Made by a program: the position numbers and the translations under genes. Source: Gammaproteobacteria bacterium (lineage in GTDB: Bacteria; Pseudomonadota; Gammaproteobacteria; Ga0077536). From it: DNA of 46,358 nt. Below the pieces are notes generated by a model. The model did not search any database. It had not been told where the DNA came from and was given only the letters and a program-made list of their open reading frames with translations. The stretch covers positions 1-46,358 of the forward strand of contig SHZM01000021.1 of assembly GCA_009692265.1 (NCBI GenBank), written 5' to 3'. Each line of letters opens with the position of its first letter. Position 1 is the first letter of the stretch. Of the stretch, positions 16,952-27,346 are shown piece by piece.

Positions 16952-17935
16952 ATGTCGCACGCCGCTGTGTTCCTCCCTGATCTTTCGATCACCGACGCCA
17001 GGACTCTCGCCGATAGATCGGTCGAATATCCGCTGCTTGCCAGCCTGCTTGGCTGCGCGGAATTATTCCCGCACAGTGAGCCGCTGGAGTACACGCTGTG
17101 CAAATACTTCGGTTCAATTTCACCGTTCCCGCTTGCGTACTACACCGCGCTTCACGATCTTGCTGAAAGGTCTGGGAATTCCGACTTGGTGCGCGGCGAC
17201 CCGGTGCATCTTCACGCAGACCCCAATAAAGTGCTTTTACTCGGTCCCGAGCAACTTGATCTCACGCTGGCGGAAGCCGATGCGCTGCTTGCCCACCTGC
17301 AACGCGAATTTCCCGCGAATGCCTGGCAACGCGGCGCAAGCCCGCTACGGTGGTATCTGCAACGACCGCCAACCGTGCTGGCTGACGGGCCCCCGACTCA
17401 GTGGATTAGCGGGCGATCGTTGACACCGTTCATCCCGAGCGACCCTGAGCACCGTGACTTACGACGCTGGTTGAACGATATTCAGATGACCTTGCACGAC
17501 CATCCCGTGAATCAGGCGCGCGCCGCGCGCGGTGCGCGACCAATCAATGGCGTGTGGATGTTTGGCGAAGGAAGCGTGCCGAGCGCAAGCACGGCCTACG
17601 TGTATGGCGTCGGAAATGATGTCTTACTTGCAGGATTGTCGAAGTGTCATCAAGTACCGCATGCCTACGCGCCAACGCCGCGCGCGGCGCTCAGCGCCAG
17701 TGGCTCACGCGATCTGATTTTGATGACAGGAACCGGTTTCGGTGTCGCCAATTCGAATCACCCCACCGTGACGACTCAGGCGACCAACGATTCGTGGTTA
17801 CCCGCCTTGCTCAAGGCGCTGCGCTTGCGCCGCCTTGAGCGGCTAAATTTTTACACCGCCACCCACGTAGCTCGCCTCACCTGGTCTTCGAGCTGGCGCG
17901 TGTGGCGTAAACCGATCTCGTTCGAACTTCGCTGA
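16952..17935 (+). CDS. RpfE-type regulatory protein family
   Basis: A 327-residue soluble protein resembling the family annotated as RpfE-type, found next to recJ in Xanthomonas and many betaproteobacteria. The molecular role is not established; its fold has been related to cofactor-independent phosphoglycerate mutases. Family-like features are the CxCxxxFPxxE-like LLGCAELFPHSEPLEYTLCK near 33-52, RGDPVHLHADPNKVLLLGP (80-98), LPSGxExH-like HDHPVNQARAARGARPINGVW near 180-200 and WMFGEGSVP. GGAG precedes ATG 16952. It is 18 bases after thrC and 2 bases before recJ. Metabolic or signalling function is open. Confidence 0.68.
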   Translation: MSHAAVFLPDLSITDARTLADRSVEYPLLASLLGCAELFPHSEPLEYTLCKYFGSISPFPLAYYTALHDLAERSGNSDLVRGDPVHLHADPNKVLLLGPEQLDLTLAEADALLAHLQREFPANAWQRGASPLRWYLQRPPTVLADGPPTQWISGRSLTPFIPSDPEHRDLRRWLNDIQMTLHDHPVNQARAARGARPINGVWMFGEGSVPSASTAYVYGVGNDVLLAGLSKCHQVPHAYAPTPRAALSASGSRDLILMTGTGFGVANSNHPTVTTQATNDSWLPALLKALRLRRLERLNFYTATHVARLTWSSSWRVWRKPISFELR

Positions 17936-17937
17936 CG

Positions 17938-19683
17938 ATGACTTCAAATCCCAACTCGCAGCCCAGTCGTCTCGTCCGTCGCACGGTTCCGACACACGCA
18001 TTGCCGGCCACCCTGCATCCGGTGTTACAGCGAGTACTTGCGGCACGTGGGGTTGTCGACGCTGCCGCGCTCGAATTGTCGATGGCGGGCCTTTTGCGTA
18101 CCGATCAACTCGGTGGTATCGACAGCGCGGTCGCGCTATTAGTGGAAGCACTCCAAGCTGAGGAGAAGATCGTCTTCGTCGCGGATTTCGATGCCGACGG
18201 GGCGACCAGCTGCGCGCTCGGAGTGCGGGCACTAATTGCCTGCGGCGCGACACAAGTCGATTACGTCGTGCCGAATCGTTTCGAGTACGGCTACGGCTTA
18301 ACGCCGCCCATCGTTGAGCTTGTCGTTGCGCGCGGTGCCAATCTAATTGTCACGGTTGATAACGGGATTTCCAGCGTGCAGGGGGTCGCGGTAGCGCGTA
18401 GTGCAGGGCTGAAAGTATTAATCACCGATCATCATTTGCCCGGGGCGAAATTGCCGCAGGCGAATGCGATTGTGAACCCCAACATGGCGGGCGATGAGTT
18501 TCCAAGTAAAGCGCTGGCCGGAGTCGGGGTGATTTTCTACGTGATGCTGGCGCTGCGCGCGGAACTTCGGCGCATTGGTTGGTTCGCGGAGAAGGGGAGA
18601 TCCGACCCGAACTTTGGTGAGTTACTTGATCTGGTCGCGCTTGGCACCGTCGCGGATGTGGTGCCGCTGGATGCGAATAATCGACGCCTCGTGGCGCAGG
18701 GTTTGGCGCGGATCCGCAGTGGACGATGCCAGGCTGGGATCGCCGCCTTGCTCAAGGTCGCGGGACGCGATCCCAAGCGCTTACTGGCCAGCGATCTTGC
18801 GTTTGCAATCGGGCCACGCCTGAATGCCGCAGGGCGACTCGCCGATATGTCGCTAGGGATTGAATGCCTGCTCAGCGATGATCCCCCGCGCGCACTCGCG
18901 ATGGCTGGCGAGCTCGATTCTCTTAACCAGCAGCGCCGCGACATCGAACGCGATATGAAACTTCAGGCGCTCGATCTACTAGCGCAGGATCGGCTCGACG
19001 GCAAGCCACTGGCCTACGGGCTCTGCTTGTTCGATCCGACCTGGCATCAGGGGATCATCGGTGTCGTCGCCGGGCGGATTAAGGAGCTGTATCACCGCCC
19101 CGTCGTCGCATTTGCGCTGACCGGTGTGGATGAACTCAAGGGTTCGGCGCGTTCAATCCCGGGCGCCCACGTGCGCGACATCCTCGATACCATCGCGGCG
19201 ACTCATCCAGATCTTCTCAGCCGGTTCGGCGGCCACGCGATGGCGGCTGGATTAAGTTTACGCGCGCAGGATTTGCCGCGTTTCGAATTGGCGTTCAATG
19301 AGGCGATCGCGCGCCATGTCGACGCAAGCGCGTTTGAATCCTGGATCTACACCGATGGGGACATCCCACCCGAGGACATGAATCTCGGACTCGCACGCGT
19401 GCTGAGCGAAGCAATGCCCTGGGGCCAGGCATTTCCCGAGCCCTTGTTTGAAGGAGAATTTGAGATCCACGAGCGCCGCGTGGTTGGCAATGATCATTTA
19501 CGCTTACTACTTGGTTTCAAGACAGCGTCGCAAAAGATCGCGGCGATCGCATTCAACGCAGCCTCCGCTCCGTGGGCCACTGCGACCACGATCCGCGCGG
19601 CCTACCGACTCGCGGTCAATGAGTATCAAGGCCGCGAAACGGTGCAGCTTCAAATCGAGCACGCCGAACTCGTAAGCGGCTGA
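17938..19683 (+). CDS. recJ: Single-strand DNA 5'-3' exonuclease RecJ
   Basis: RecJ resects 5' ends during recombination, mismatch and base-excision repair. 581 residues. The DHH-family metal motifs are VADFDADG (Asp83, Asp85, Asp87), TVDNGISS (Asp141) and ITDHHLPG (Asp164, His165, His166); the DHHA1 domain carries SRFGGHAMAAGLSL near 427-440, and a C-terminal OB-like domain follows. Its size is normal. It starts 2 bases after the RpfE-type gene and its stop overlaps the predicted -35 box of the prfB promoter. The recJ-prfB-lysS order is as in enterobacteria. Confidence 0.95.
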   Translation: MTSNPNSQPSRLVRRTVPTHALPATLHPVLQRVLAARGVVDAAALELSMAGLLRTDQLGGIDSAVALLVEALQAEEKIVFVADFDADGATSCALGVRALIACGATQVDYVVPNRFEYGYGLTPPIVELVVARGANLIVTVDNGISSVQGVAVARSAGLKVLITDHHLPGAKLPQANAIVNPNMAGDEFPSKALAGVGVIFYVMLALRAELRRIGWFAEKGRSDPNFGELLDLVALGTVADVVPLDANNRRLVAQGLARIRSGRCQAGIAALLKVAGRDPKRLLASDLAFAIGPRLNAAGRLADMSLGIECLLSDDPPRALAMAGELDSLNQQRRDIERDMKLQALDLLAQDRLDGKPLAYGLCLFDPTWHQGIIGVVAGRIKELYHRPVVAFALTGVDELKGSARSIPGAHVRDILDTIAATHPDLLSRFGGHAMAAGLSLRAQDLPRFELAFNEAIARHVDASAFESWIYTDGDIPPEDMNLGLARVLSEAMPWGQAFPEPLFEGEFEIHERRVVGNDHLRLLLGFKTASQKIAAIAFNAASAPWATATTIRAAYRLAVNEYQGRETVQLQIEHAELVSG

Positions 19684-19708
19684 CGCAGCGTGGATGACCG
19701 GCTACAAT
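19680..19708 (+). promoter_or_regulatory. Predicted prfB promoter with GC-rich discriminator
   Basis: CTGACG (19680-19685) and TACAAT (19703-19708) are 17 bases apart; the -10 is followed by CGCCGCCT. The same TACAATCGCCGCCT string occurs before ppsA (38303). A GC-rich discriminator is typical of promoters sensitive to ppGpp/DksA, which fits a translation gene. The -35 overlaps the recJ stop. Confidence 0.55.
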
Positions 19709-19738
19709 CGCCGCCTCATTCCGCACACAGATACCCTC

Positions 19739-20834
19739 ATGGAACTCACTGGCACGTTACAACGTATCAAAGACCTGCAGCGCCGTTTCGAAGCGCTAAG
19801 GGGGTATCTTTGACTACGATGGCAAAGCCGAACGGCTAGTCGAAGTTCAACGCGAACTGGAAGTCCCGACAATCTGGAACGATGCGGCGCGCGCCCAGGC
19901 GCTCGGCAAGGAGCGGGTTGGGCTCGATCGCGTGGTCTCGAACCTCCGCACGATCGCCGCACAGCTCGGCGACGCGCGCGAATTACTGGAACTGGCCGCG
20001 GAGGAAGATGATGTGGCCGCCGAAGCTTCTGTCATTGCCGATCTCGATCGGGCCGAACACGGGCTCGCGGATCTCGAGTTCCAACGTATGTTTGGCGGGG
20101 AGATGGATCCCGCGAACACGTTCCTCGATATCCAAGCAGGCTCTGGCGGTACCGAAGCCCAGGATTGGGCTGAGATGCTTTTGCGGATGTACTTACGCTG
20201 GGGCGAGGCGCGAGGCTTTAAAGCCGAATTAATTGAATGTTCGGCCGGCGAAGTCGCCGGGATCAAAAGTGCGACCATCCATCTCGTCGGAGAGTATGCC
20301 TACGGCTGGTTACGCACGGAATCCGGGGTCCATCGCTTGGTGCGCAAATCACCGTTCGATTCAGGTAACCGCCGACATACATCATTCGCCGCGGTCTCGG
20401 TCTCGCCCGAGATCGACGACGAGATCCAAATTGAGATCAATCCCGCGGACCTGAGGATCGATACGTATCGCGCCAGCGGTGCCGGCGGCCAACACGTGAA
20501 TAAAACCGATTCCGCGATTCGAATCACTCACCTGCCAACCGGGATCGTCGTGCAGTGCCAGAACGAGCGCTCTCAGCATAAAAATCGCGACCAGGCGTTC
20601 AAGCTATTGCGCGCGAAAATGTATGAACGCGAAATGTCCATTCGAACCGCGGAGAAGCAGGCGCTGGAGGATGCGAAATCCGATATCGGCTGGGGGCATC
20701 AAATTCGGTCCTACGTCCTCGACCAATCGCGAATCAAGGACCTACGCACCAACGTGGAGACCGGCAATACGCAGGCGGTGCTGGACGGGGCACTCGATCA
20801 ATTTCTCGAAGCAAGTCTAAAACAAGGTCTATAG
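19739..20834 (+). CDS. prfB: Peptide chain release factor 2, with programmed +1 frameshift
   Basis: RF2 ends translation at UGA and UAA. The first 24 codons from ATG 19739 end at an in-frame TGA (19811-19813). The context AGGGGGTATCTTTGAC (from 19799) contains the internal Shine-Dalgarno-like AGGGGG and the CUU-UGA slippery site identical in layout to E. coli: low RF2 levels slow termination and let the ribosome shift +1 into DYDGKAERL (from 19812). The full product is about 364 residues. It has the stop-recognition tripeptide SPF in [16 protein letters not shown] and the catalytic GGQ in [19 protein letters not shown]. lysS follows after 2 bases. Confidence 0.96.
19799..19815 (+). promoter_or_regulatory. 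RF2 autoregulatory frameshift site
   Basis: AGGGGG (19799-19804) acts as an internal anti-Shine-Dalgarno pairing site, followed by TAT, the slippery CTT and the TGA stop at 19811. The +1 shift restores the main frame at GAC 19812. This is established biology for prfB; the element here is complete. Confidence 0.93.
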
Positions 20835-20836
20835 CG

Positions 20837-22339
20837 ATGGCGGATACCCCCGAGACCAGTACGGAAGCACAGATTCTCGACCAGCGTCGCGCGAAACTCG
20901 CGGCGCTGCGCGCGCGAGGACAGGCATATCCCAACGATTTCCGCCGCGACTCGCTGGCTTCGGAACTGCACCAACGGTTTGCTACTGCCAAGACTGAGGA
21001 GCTGGCCGCCCAAGCGCTACGAGTCACGCTTGCTGGGCGCATGATGACCCGCCGGGTGATGGGTAAGGCCGCGTTTGCGAACCTCAAGGACATGAGCGGT
21101 GTTATTCAACTCTACGTCAAGCGCGACTCGCTGGGAGAAGATCTCTATAGCGAATTCAAGCAATGGGATCTTGGTGACATTCTTGGCGCCACGGGCGTGG
21201 TGTTTAGAACGAACGCCGGGGAGCTCTCGATTCACGTCGATGGCTTGCGACTACTGACAAAATCGCTGCGACCAATGCCGGAGAAATTTCACGGCTTGAC
21301 CGACCAGGAAGTGCGCTACCGCCAACGGTATCTGGATTTAATGACGAATGACGACACGCGACGAGTGTTTACAATTCGATCGAACACGATCGAATTCATT
21401 CGACGGTATCTCTCGGCGCGACAGTACGTCGAAGTCGAAACACCGATGATGCAGGCGATTCCGGGTGGTGCCGTCGCACGTCCCTTCATCACGCATCACA
21501 ATGCCCTGGGCATGGATCTGTATCTTCGGATTGCGCCAGAGCTGTACCTTAAGCGGCTTGTCGTCGGTGGCATGGAACGCGTGTTCGAGGTCAATCGAAA
21601 CTTCCGTAACGAGGGCTTGTCGCCGCGCCACAACCCCGAATTCACCATGCTGGAATTCTATGCGGCCTATTCGGATTTCCACGACCTGATGGACTTAACT
21701 GAAGATCTGCTGCGCGGCCTGTGCGCGGAAGTATTAGGCACCACGGTGCTCGAGTATCAAGGGCAAGTGCTTGATTTTGGTACGCCATTTATACGAATGA
21801 CGATGAAGGAATCCATTCTCGGGCTTAACCCTGAGGTCACCGCCACTGAATTGGAGGACCTCGAGTCGGCCCGTAGGCTAGCGGCACGTTTGGGTATTGC
21901 ACTCGCGGCGAACGCGGGTTTGGGCAGGATTCAAACCGATATTTTTGAAGAAACAGTTGAGCCTAGATTGCTCGCGCCCACATTCATCACTGAATATCCG
22001 GCCGAGGTCTCGCCGCTGGCACGTCGAAACGATGCGGATCCATTCGTCACCGATCGATTCGAATTGATGGTGGCGGGGCGCGAGATCGCTAACGGTTTCT
22101 CCGAGCTGAATGATCCAGACGATCAAGCTGAGCGGTTTCGGGCGCAGGTCGCCGCCAAAGCTAGTGGCGATACGGAGGCGATGCACTACGATGCGGATTA
22201 CATTACTGCGCTGGAATATGGGTTGCCGCCAACAGCGGGCGAGGGGATCGGAATCGATCGCCTGGTAATGCTCCTAACCGATAGCGCGTCGATACGCGAC
22301 GTGCTGTTGTTTCCGCACTTGAGACCGCGTCACGAGTGA
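20837..22339 (+). CDS. lysS: Lysyl-tRNA synthetase, class II
   Basis: Charges tRNA-Lys in the cytosol. 500 residues: an N-terminal OB-fold anticodon-binding domain (about 55-150, including [20 protein letters not shown]) and a class II catalytic core. Motif 1 lies around [20 protein letters not shown], motif 2 is [20 protein letters not shown], and motif 3 is [19 protein letters not shown]. It starts 2 bases after prfB and is the last gene of the plus-strand series; the next gene converges on it with 3 bases between stops. Confidence 0.96.
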   Translation: MADTPETSTEAQILDQRRAKLAALRARGQAYPNDFRRDSLASELHQRFATAKTEELAAQALRVTLAGRMMTRRVMGKAAFANLKDMSGVIQLYVKRDSLGEDLYSEFKQWDLGDILGATGVVFRTNAGELSIHVDGLRLLTKSLRPMPEKFHGLTDQEVRYRQRYLDLMTNDDTRRVFTIRSNTIEFIRRYLSARQYVEVETPMMQAIPGGAVARPFITHHNALGMDLYLRIAPELYLKRLVVGGMERVFEVNRNFRNEGLSPRHNPEFTMLEFYAAYSDFHDLMDLTEDLLRGLCAEVLGTTVLEYQGQVLDFGTPFIRMTMKESILGLNPEVTATELEDLESARRLAARLGIALAANAGLGRIQTDIFEETVEPRLLAPTFITEYPAEVSPLARRNDADPFVTDRFELMVAGREIANGFSELNDPDDQAERFRAQVAAKASGDTEAMHYDADYITALEYGLPPTAGEGIGIDRLVMLLTDSASIRDVLLFPHLRPRHE

Positions 22340-22342
22340 CGG

Positions 22343-24635
22343 TTAGTTCATCGTCGGTACGGTAGACAGAGCGGGTGGAGGTTCAAGCAGGTACCCCTGC
22401 GCGAAGTCGATGCCCATTCCGCGCAGGATATCGCGGGTCGCGAGACTGCCAACCCCGCCAGCGATGGTGCGGATTTTCAGGGCTTTCGCAATTCTGGAAA
22501 GGCCTAGTACAACTTCGTAATCAACCGAATTGTGGGTAACTTCGCTTACAAAACCTTCGGATATTTTCAAATAGTCCACATGCAGCTTTTTCAGCAACTG
22601 AAATGAGTGAGTTCCGAGGCCAAATCCATCCAGCGCGACATCACAGCCGAGATTTTTAACCGTGGCGACAAAGGTGCAGGCGCGATCCCATTCCTGAATT
22701 TGATGAGAGTCTTCTATTTCAAAGCACAATCGGGTCGTGCCGGTTTCGGCTTCTTTAAGCTCACCTTCGACATACAACGGTCGAGTTCGGGTAATAGATG
22801 GTGACCAGCCGTCGCAATTAGCAGTTCGCGCGGTGCGAGCATTTCGCCGCTTTCGCACCGCATGCGCAGGACTAATTCGCAGTAGTTGAGCGAGGACACG
22901 TCGCTGGCTATCGGCAGAAGAGATTGGCAATACAACTCGAACCGATCGTAATAGAGGGCGGTTTGGATCTCCTTGAACTGGGTCAAGACATGGCTGTTTC
23001 TCGCCAGCTCTTGGCTGCTTCCTATAACGCTTTTCACGCGGTTGCCGCCCGCCTGCCGGGCCTTCAGGCAGGCTTGATCGATCGCCGCGAGCAGTTCAGT
23101 CGAATTTCCGTTTCGGGGCAGTACTTCGGCTATTCCGATGCTCGCCCGGACCTTGATCTCCGTATCGTGCCAAGCGCAAGTTAGTGTTTCGATCTCCTGT
23201 CTCAAGGTTTCGGCGATTAGTTTTGTCTTATCGAAAGGGCAATGCAGTAACAGGATTCCAAAGCGATTCCCGTCCAGGCGCGCGAGTAAATCGACGCCTC
23301 GAATTTTCCGCTGCAGCTCTTCAGAGAGGCGTTGCAATACCAGATTACCAGCGGCGACGCCGTAGGTTTCGTTGATGAAGCCGAACTGATCTATCTCGAT
23401 CACGCACAATCCATGTTGGGTTTGGATGCCCGTGGATTCTTGTTCCAGAACAGCGCTTAAACGCGCCTCAAAAGTGGCGTGGTTCGCCAGTTTAGTAAGT
23501 TCATCGTGACCAGCGGTCCACCTTGCCGCCTTAGCCGCTTGTCGGCGAGCCGTTACGTCACGCAACAACAAGACGGCACCGCCAGCGCCATCGCTGCCGA
23601 GAGGCGACATCGAGTAATCGATGCCGTAGTGAACGCCATCGCGTCGACGTAAGATCACGCTCTCGTCGCCGCGCTGCACTGTGCGCAAACTCAAGCACAG
23701 GCGGGCCACTGAGTTCGCAAGATTGCCGTCGCGCGCAGATTGCAGATTAACGATGGCCTGAAGTGGTTGGTGCCGCGCTTCAGTGACTTTGAAACCGGTT
23801 AAGACTTCCGCGATTTCGTTCATATCCTCAACGCGACCCTTGGCATCCACGCGAACAAGTCCGTCTGGCAAGCCGTCTAGCAGCCCTGTAAACGCTCACT
23901 GTCCAATAGAGCTTGCCGAACTCGTCCGATTTGTGACTGTGCATAATCCACAAAGTCAGCGTGATCTGAGCGAGACGCAAACAGCGCGCGCCGGTTACGA
24001 ATCGCCAGTACCGTGTTGAGAAGCTTGGTTAAAGTGCTGAGCGAGCGTTGGTGCAAGCGCGCGATTTGTACCACCGGCACCAGACATAAAGTGACTGCGA
24101 CCCAGGTGGCGAGGGCACCATGGTGCAGAAATAAAAACCACAGCATTGGGATTGAGTAGGTGGCGAGGAGCACAAAGTAGCTCGCACCCTGATGTGAAAA
24201 TACCGGGATCCCGAGTAACACGGCTCCTGCGCTAATGGCGAAGGCGGCGGCGATTTCAGCCTCCGAACCAGAGTTGGCGAGTAAATAAAAACCTAGTGCC
24301 CAGCCCGCCCCCAACAGCGCTGCAAATGTCGTGAAGAGTGTTTTGCGGTCGATAAACCGTGGGCCACGATTAATCAGCTGCGCGCACAGAAAACGAAACG
24401 CAGAAGCGTTCGCGAGCATGAAGAAGCCCCAGCCCAACGTGGTGGCCCCAAACGGCGTGCCATGAAAAAAAAGCATTACCAGCACGCCGAAAGAACTTGC
24501 GGCGAGCCACCCGCTAGCATGCAGCGCGGTGAACCAATCGCAAAGATCCTCAGGGCCCGCGGTGTCGGCGGGTAGCATTGAAGCGTTAGCCAGAATAGCG
24601 GGCGATGGACCGACTTCTGTTTCCGTGGATCTCAA
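22343..24635 (-). pseudogene. Membrane-PAS-GGDEF-EAL protein, broken in two places
   Basis: Remnant of a c-di-GMP signalling protein. Part 1 (24635-23877, TTG start after GAGGTGA) has about six membrane helices. It runs into TAG just after SERLQ; one frame over, LLDGLPDGLVRVDAKGRV starts a PAS domain, then a GGDEF domain with ARLDGNRFGILLL where GGDEF should be. Near 22780 a second break follows PELDR: about 40 codons of the EAL domain are missing and the frame changes before EGELKEAETGTTRLCFEIED. The EAL domain is also degenerate: ALDGFG for DDFG, LKISEGF for KIDG, and IAGGVGS for the catalytic E-x-V-E. Neither cyclase nor phosphodiesterase activity is expected. A degenerate receptor may have existed before the frame breaks. 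Confidence 0.75.
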
Positions 24636-24760
24636 AGGATCACCTCGCTTGATTCCGCTCGATACGCTCCCGGAGGGGCCGCGACCTGCCGAAACCCGTA
24701 AGCCGCGATTACGGGGGGTAGGCGTAGGAGGAATACTAGACGCCAGCGCGCTTAACGGTG

Positions 24761-24819
24761 GTGACCGTGGTCACAGATAAGAAGGTCCGAAGGTGACGGG
24801 GATCACCTCCGCAAGCGGA
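24761..24819. other. Cluster of three small hairpins downstream of argG
   Basis: In 59 bases there are GTGACC-GT-GGTCAC (24761-24774), GGTGA-CGGGGA-TCACC (24792-24807) and TCCGC-AA-GCGGA (24808-24819). The last two abut each other just after the argG stop. No T-run follows on the minus strand, so they may block exonucleases or mark factor-dependent termination rather than act as classic terminators. Confidence 0.5.
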
Positions 24820-24821
24820 AG

Positions 24822-26039
24822 TTAGCTGCCCCGCTTCGCGGCAACGCGGAGCCGTAACGCATTGAGGCGGATGAATCCCCCGGCATCGGCTTGGTTGTAG
24901 CTGCCCGCATCGTCCTCAAACGTCGCAAGCTTGGTATTGAATAGGCTGTCGTATTGCGATTCCCGTCCAATCACCGTGACGCTGCCCTTGTAGAGCTTTA
25001 AACGTACTTTCCCGTTCACCCGTTGCTGTGAATCGTCGATCATCGTTTGCAGTATCCGGCGTTCGGGACTCCACCAATACCCGTTGTAAATCAGCGAGGC
25101 ATAGCGCGGCATCAAATCATCCTTGAGGTGTGCGACTTCGCGATCGAGGGTAATCGATTCGATCGCTCGATGTGCTTTGAGCAAAATCGTCCCACCCGGC
25201 GTTTCATAGCATCCGCGAGACTTCATTCCAACATAGCGATTCTCGACTAAATCGAGCCGGCCGATACCGTTCTCCCCACCGATCCTATTGAGCTCGGCAA
25301 GCAACGTCGCAGGTGATAGTCGCTTGCCGTCGAGGGCAACTACATCGCCGCGTTCGAAATCGAGGTCGAGCCACAGCGGCTTATCAGGCGCAGCTTCGGG
25401 CGCCACCGACCAGCGCCACATGCCGTCTTCGGCTGGGGTCCAGGGATCTTCCAGGACTCCGCCTTCATAGGAGATGTGTAACAGATTCGCGTCCATCGAA
25501 TAGGGCGATTTCTTCCCGGACTGATATTCGATTGGGATCTGGTGTTTCTTTGCATAGGCCAGCAACATTTCGCGCGACGTGAGATCCCATTCGCGCCACG
25601 GTGCAATCACGCGGATGTCTGGTTGCAATGCATAAGCGCCGAGTTCGAAACGAACCTGGTCGTTGCCTTTGCCGGTGGCGCCATGCGAGATCGCATCGGC
25701 CCCTGTTATCCGCGCGATTTCGACAAGACGTTTGGCGATCAAGGGACGCGCGATCGAGGTGCCCAGTAAATACTCGCCTTCGTAAAGCGTGTTCGCGCGG
25801 AACATCGGGAACACGAAATCGCGCACGAATTCCTCGCGCAGATCATCGATAAAAATCTCGCGCACCCCGAGCAATTCAGCTTTGCTGCGTGCCGGTTCAA
25901 GTTCTTCGCCTTGGCCAATATCAGCGGTAAAGGTGACGATCTCGCAGGCGTACGTTTCTTGCAGCCACTTGAGGATGACAGAGGTATCAAGGCCACCTGA
26001 ATAGGCTAGGACAACTTTTCTGACAGCGGAGTGGGTCAT
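24822..26039 (-). CDS. argG: Argininosuccinate synthase
   Basis: Joins citrulline and aspartate with ATP in arginine synthesis. 405 residues from ATG 26039; an upstream in-frame ATG (26078) would add 13 unrelated residues. The ATP pyrophosphatase loop is [15 protein letters not shown] (residues 12-26). Other family stretches are [35 protein letters not shown] and [18 protein letters not shown]. The size is normal. It lies 73 bases after the alpha/beta hydrolase gene on the same strand and may be transcribed separately. Confidence 0.96.
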   Translation of the reverse strand: MTHSAVRKVVLAYSGGLDTSVILKWLQETYACEIVTFTADIGQGEELEPARSKAELLGVREIFIDDLREEFVRDFVFPMFRANTLYEGEYLLGTSIARPLIAKRLVEIARITGADAISHGATGKGNDQVRFELGAYALQPDIRVIAPWREWDLTSREMLLAYAKKHQIPIEYQSGKKSPYSMDANLLHISYEGGVLEDPWTPAEDGMWRWSVAPEAAPDKPLWLDLDFERGDVVALDGKRLSPATLLAELNRIGGENGIGRLDLVENRYVGMKSRGCYETPGGTILLKAHRAIESITLDREVAHLKDDLMPRYASLIYNGYWWSPERRILQTMIDDSQQRVNGKVRLKLYKGSVTVIGRESQYDSLFNTKLATFEDDAGSYNQADAGGFIRLNALRLRVAAKRGS

Positions 26040-26112
26040 GATGTGCGACTTATTTCTCTGACTAAAGGCAGCGCGCATTGTGCCCGCGAGCTGTAACGAG
26101 ATCTAGATGTGA

Positions 26113-26889
26113 TCAGTGATCGAGCGCTGTGGCGAGGTGAACCCGAAACTCCGTTGGTGCTTCACTGTGGGGCCAGTGACCACCGTTAGCGACAGTGTGC
26201 ACGGCGTACAGCGGGAAATAGCTCGCGATAATGGGTAGAGTCGAATCGACGATTCGATCCGAGCGAGCGCCACGAATAAAGTGCACGGGTTTCGTGAATT
26301 GTGCGCCGCCGGCAGGCGTAATTGCACCGATTAGCTCAGGCATGGCAGCTCGCAGTACTGGCAGATTCAGTCGCCACTGCGAACCGCCTGCGCCGAATTG
26401 CAGGTTTTGCAGCAAAAACAGCCGGATTGTGGGGTCCGGGACGAGGCTTTCCAGCCACCGTTCGGCATCTTGTCGGCGGTGCACTTCGGCCAACGGCATA
26501 GCGAGCATCGCGTCAATCAGCGACGTATGGTGATCATCGTACGCGACTGGTGCAATATCGACGATAACAAGCTTCGCGAGGCGCGCGGGCGATGCCAATG
26601 CGAGAGTCATCGCAGCTTTGCCACCCATGCTATGCCCTAGGAGGGTTACGTCGCTCAGATCAAGCGACTCGAGGAGTGCTGCGACATCTTCGGCGAGGTC
26701 TGAATACGTATGAGTTGGTGCGTGCGGTGAGCGCGCGTGATTGCGCAGATCGACTGCGATAACGTGGTGACGCTCTGCCAGAGTTTTAGCGTAGTTTTGC
26801 CAGTTTCGTGCGCTGCCGAACAGGCCGTGCAAAATGATCAACGGCGGCCCTGCACCGAATTCATCATAGACAAGAGGTATCGCGCTCAT
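26113..26889 (-). CDS. Alpha/beta hydrolase, YbfF-like esterase
   Basis: A 258-residue alpha/beta-hydrolase. The oxyanion-hole motif is ILHGLFGSARNW (19-30), the nucleophile elbow is LLGHSMGGKAAM with Ser87, and the C-terminal catalytic His is in NGGHWPH. The pattern fits YbfF, a short-chain acyl-CoA/ester hydrolase. ATG 26889 overlaps the stop of the Nudix gene (ATGA), so an upstream in-frame start was rejected. It is the last gene of the aceE-aceF-nudix-hydrolase run. Confidence 0.85.
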   Translation of the reverse strand: MSAIPLVYDEFGAGPPLIILHGLFGSARNWQNYAKTLAERHHVIAVDLRNHARSPHAPTHTYSDLAEDVAALLESLDLSDVTLLGHSMGGKAAMTLALASPARLAKLVIVDIAPVAYDDHHTSLIDAMLAMPLAEVHRRQDAERWLESLVPDPTIRLFLLQNLQFGAGGSQWRLNLPVLRAAMPELIGAITPAGGAQFTKPVHFIRGARSDRIVDSTLPIIASYFPLYAVHTVANGGHWPHSEAPTEFRVHLATALDH

Positions 26890-27344
26890 CCTCGGAGCGC
26901 GGGTGGTAGTCGAGCCTGGTTCAAAGCGGATCGTGGCCACAAATCGAGCAGCGCGATGTCTTCCTCGATTCCATCCATGAGATCGAGGTCCTGGTAATCA
27001 TCTGGACCCGCCCATCGATACTCCGAGTGCTCGTGATTAAGCTCGATACTTCCACCTAACCAGTGAAAGTGAAACAGATGAATTTCGTATATCCCGCCGT
27101 AAAAGCTATCGCGTAGTGGGCCCAAGACAATTTTCTCCAGGACCTTTGCGCCCGTGCCTATTTCTTCGGCAAGCTCGCGGTACGCGCACGCTCTCGGAAC
27201 TTCTCCTTCTTCGATATGCCCTGCTGGGAACCCCCATTTATTCGGCTCCAATGTGAGGGTGGGCGCGCGATGCAGAAACAGGAGGCGTCTTGCATCGTCT
27301 TCGATCACACAGATCGAGAAACGGGCCTGTGGTGGCTGCGACAT
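26886..27344 (-). CDS. Nudix hydrolase
   Basis: A 152-residue Nudix protein. The box GX5EX7REUXEEXGU is complete: Gly42, Glu48, Arg56-Glu57 and Glu60-Glu61-Ile62-Gly63 (in RACAYRELAEEIGTG). The FHFHWLGG and HSEYRWAGPDDY segments suggest a subfamily acting on small nucleoside diphosphate derivatives; the substrate is unknown. It lies 2 bases after aceF and overlaps the hydrolase start by 4 bases, so it belongs to the pyruvate dehydrogenase transcript. Confidence 0.9.
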   Translation of the reverse strand: MSQPPQARFSICVIEDDARRLLFLHRAPTLTLEPNKWGFPAGHIEEGEVPRACAYRELAEEIGTGAKVLEKIVLGPLRDSFYGGIYEIHLFHFHWLGGSIELNHEHSEYRWAGPDDYQDLDLMDGIEEDIALLDLWPRSALNQARLPPALRG

Positions 27345-27346
27345 GG

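Noticed and set aside
19739..19813. prfB read as a pseudogene because of TGA at codon 25
   Set aside because: The AGGGGG-TAT-CTT-TGA context is the known programmed frameshift, not damage.
24761..24819. Classic terminator for argG
   Set aside because: Hairpins are short and lack a T-run on the minus strand; kept only as a hairpin cluster.
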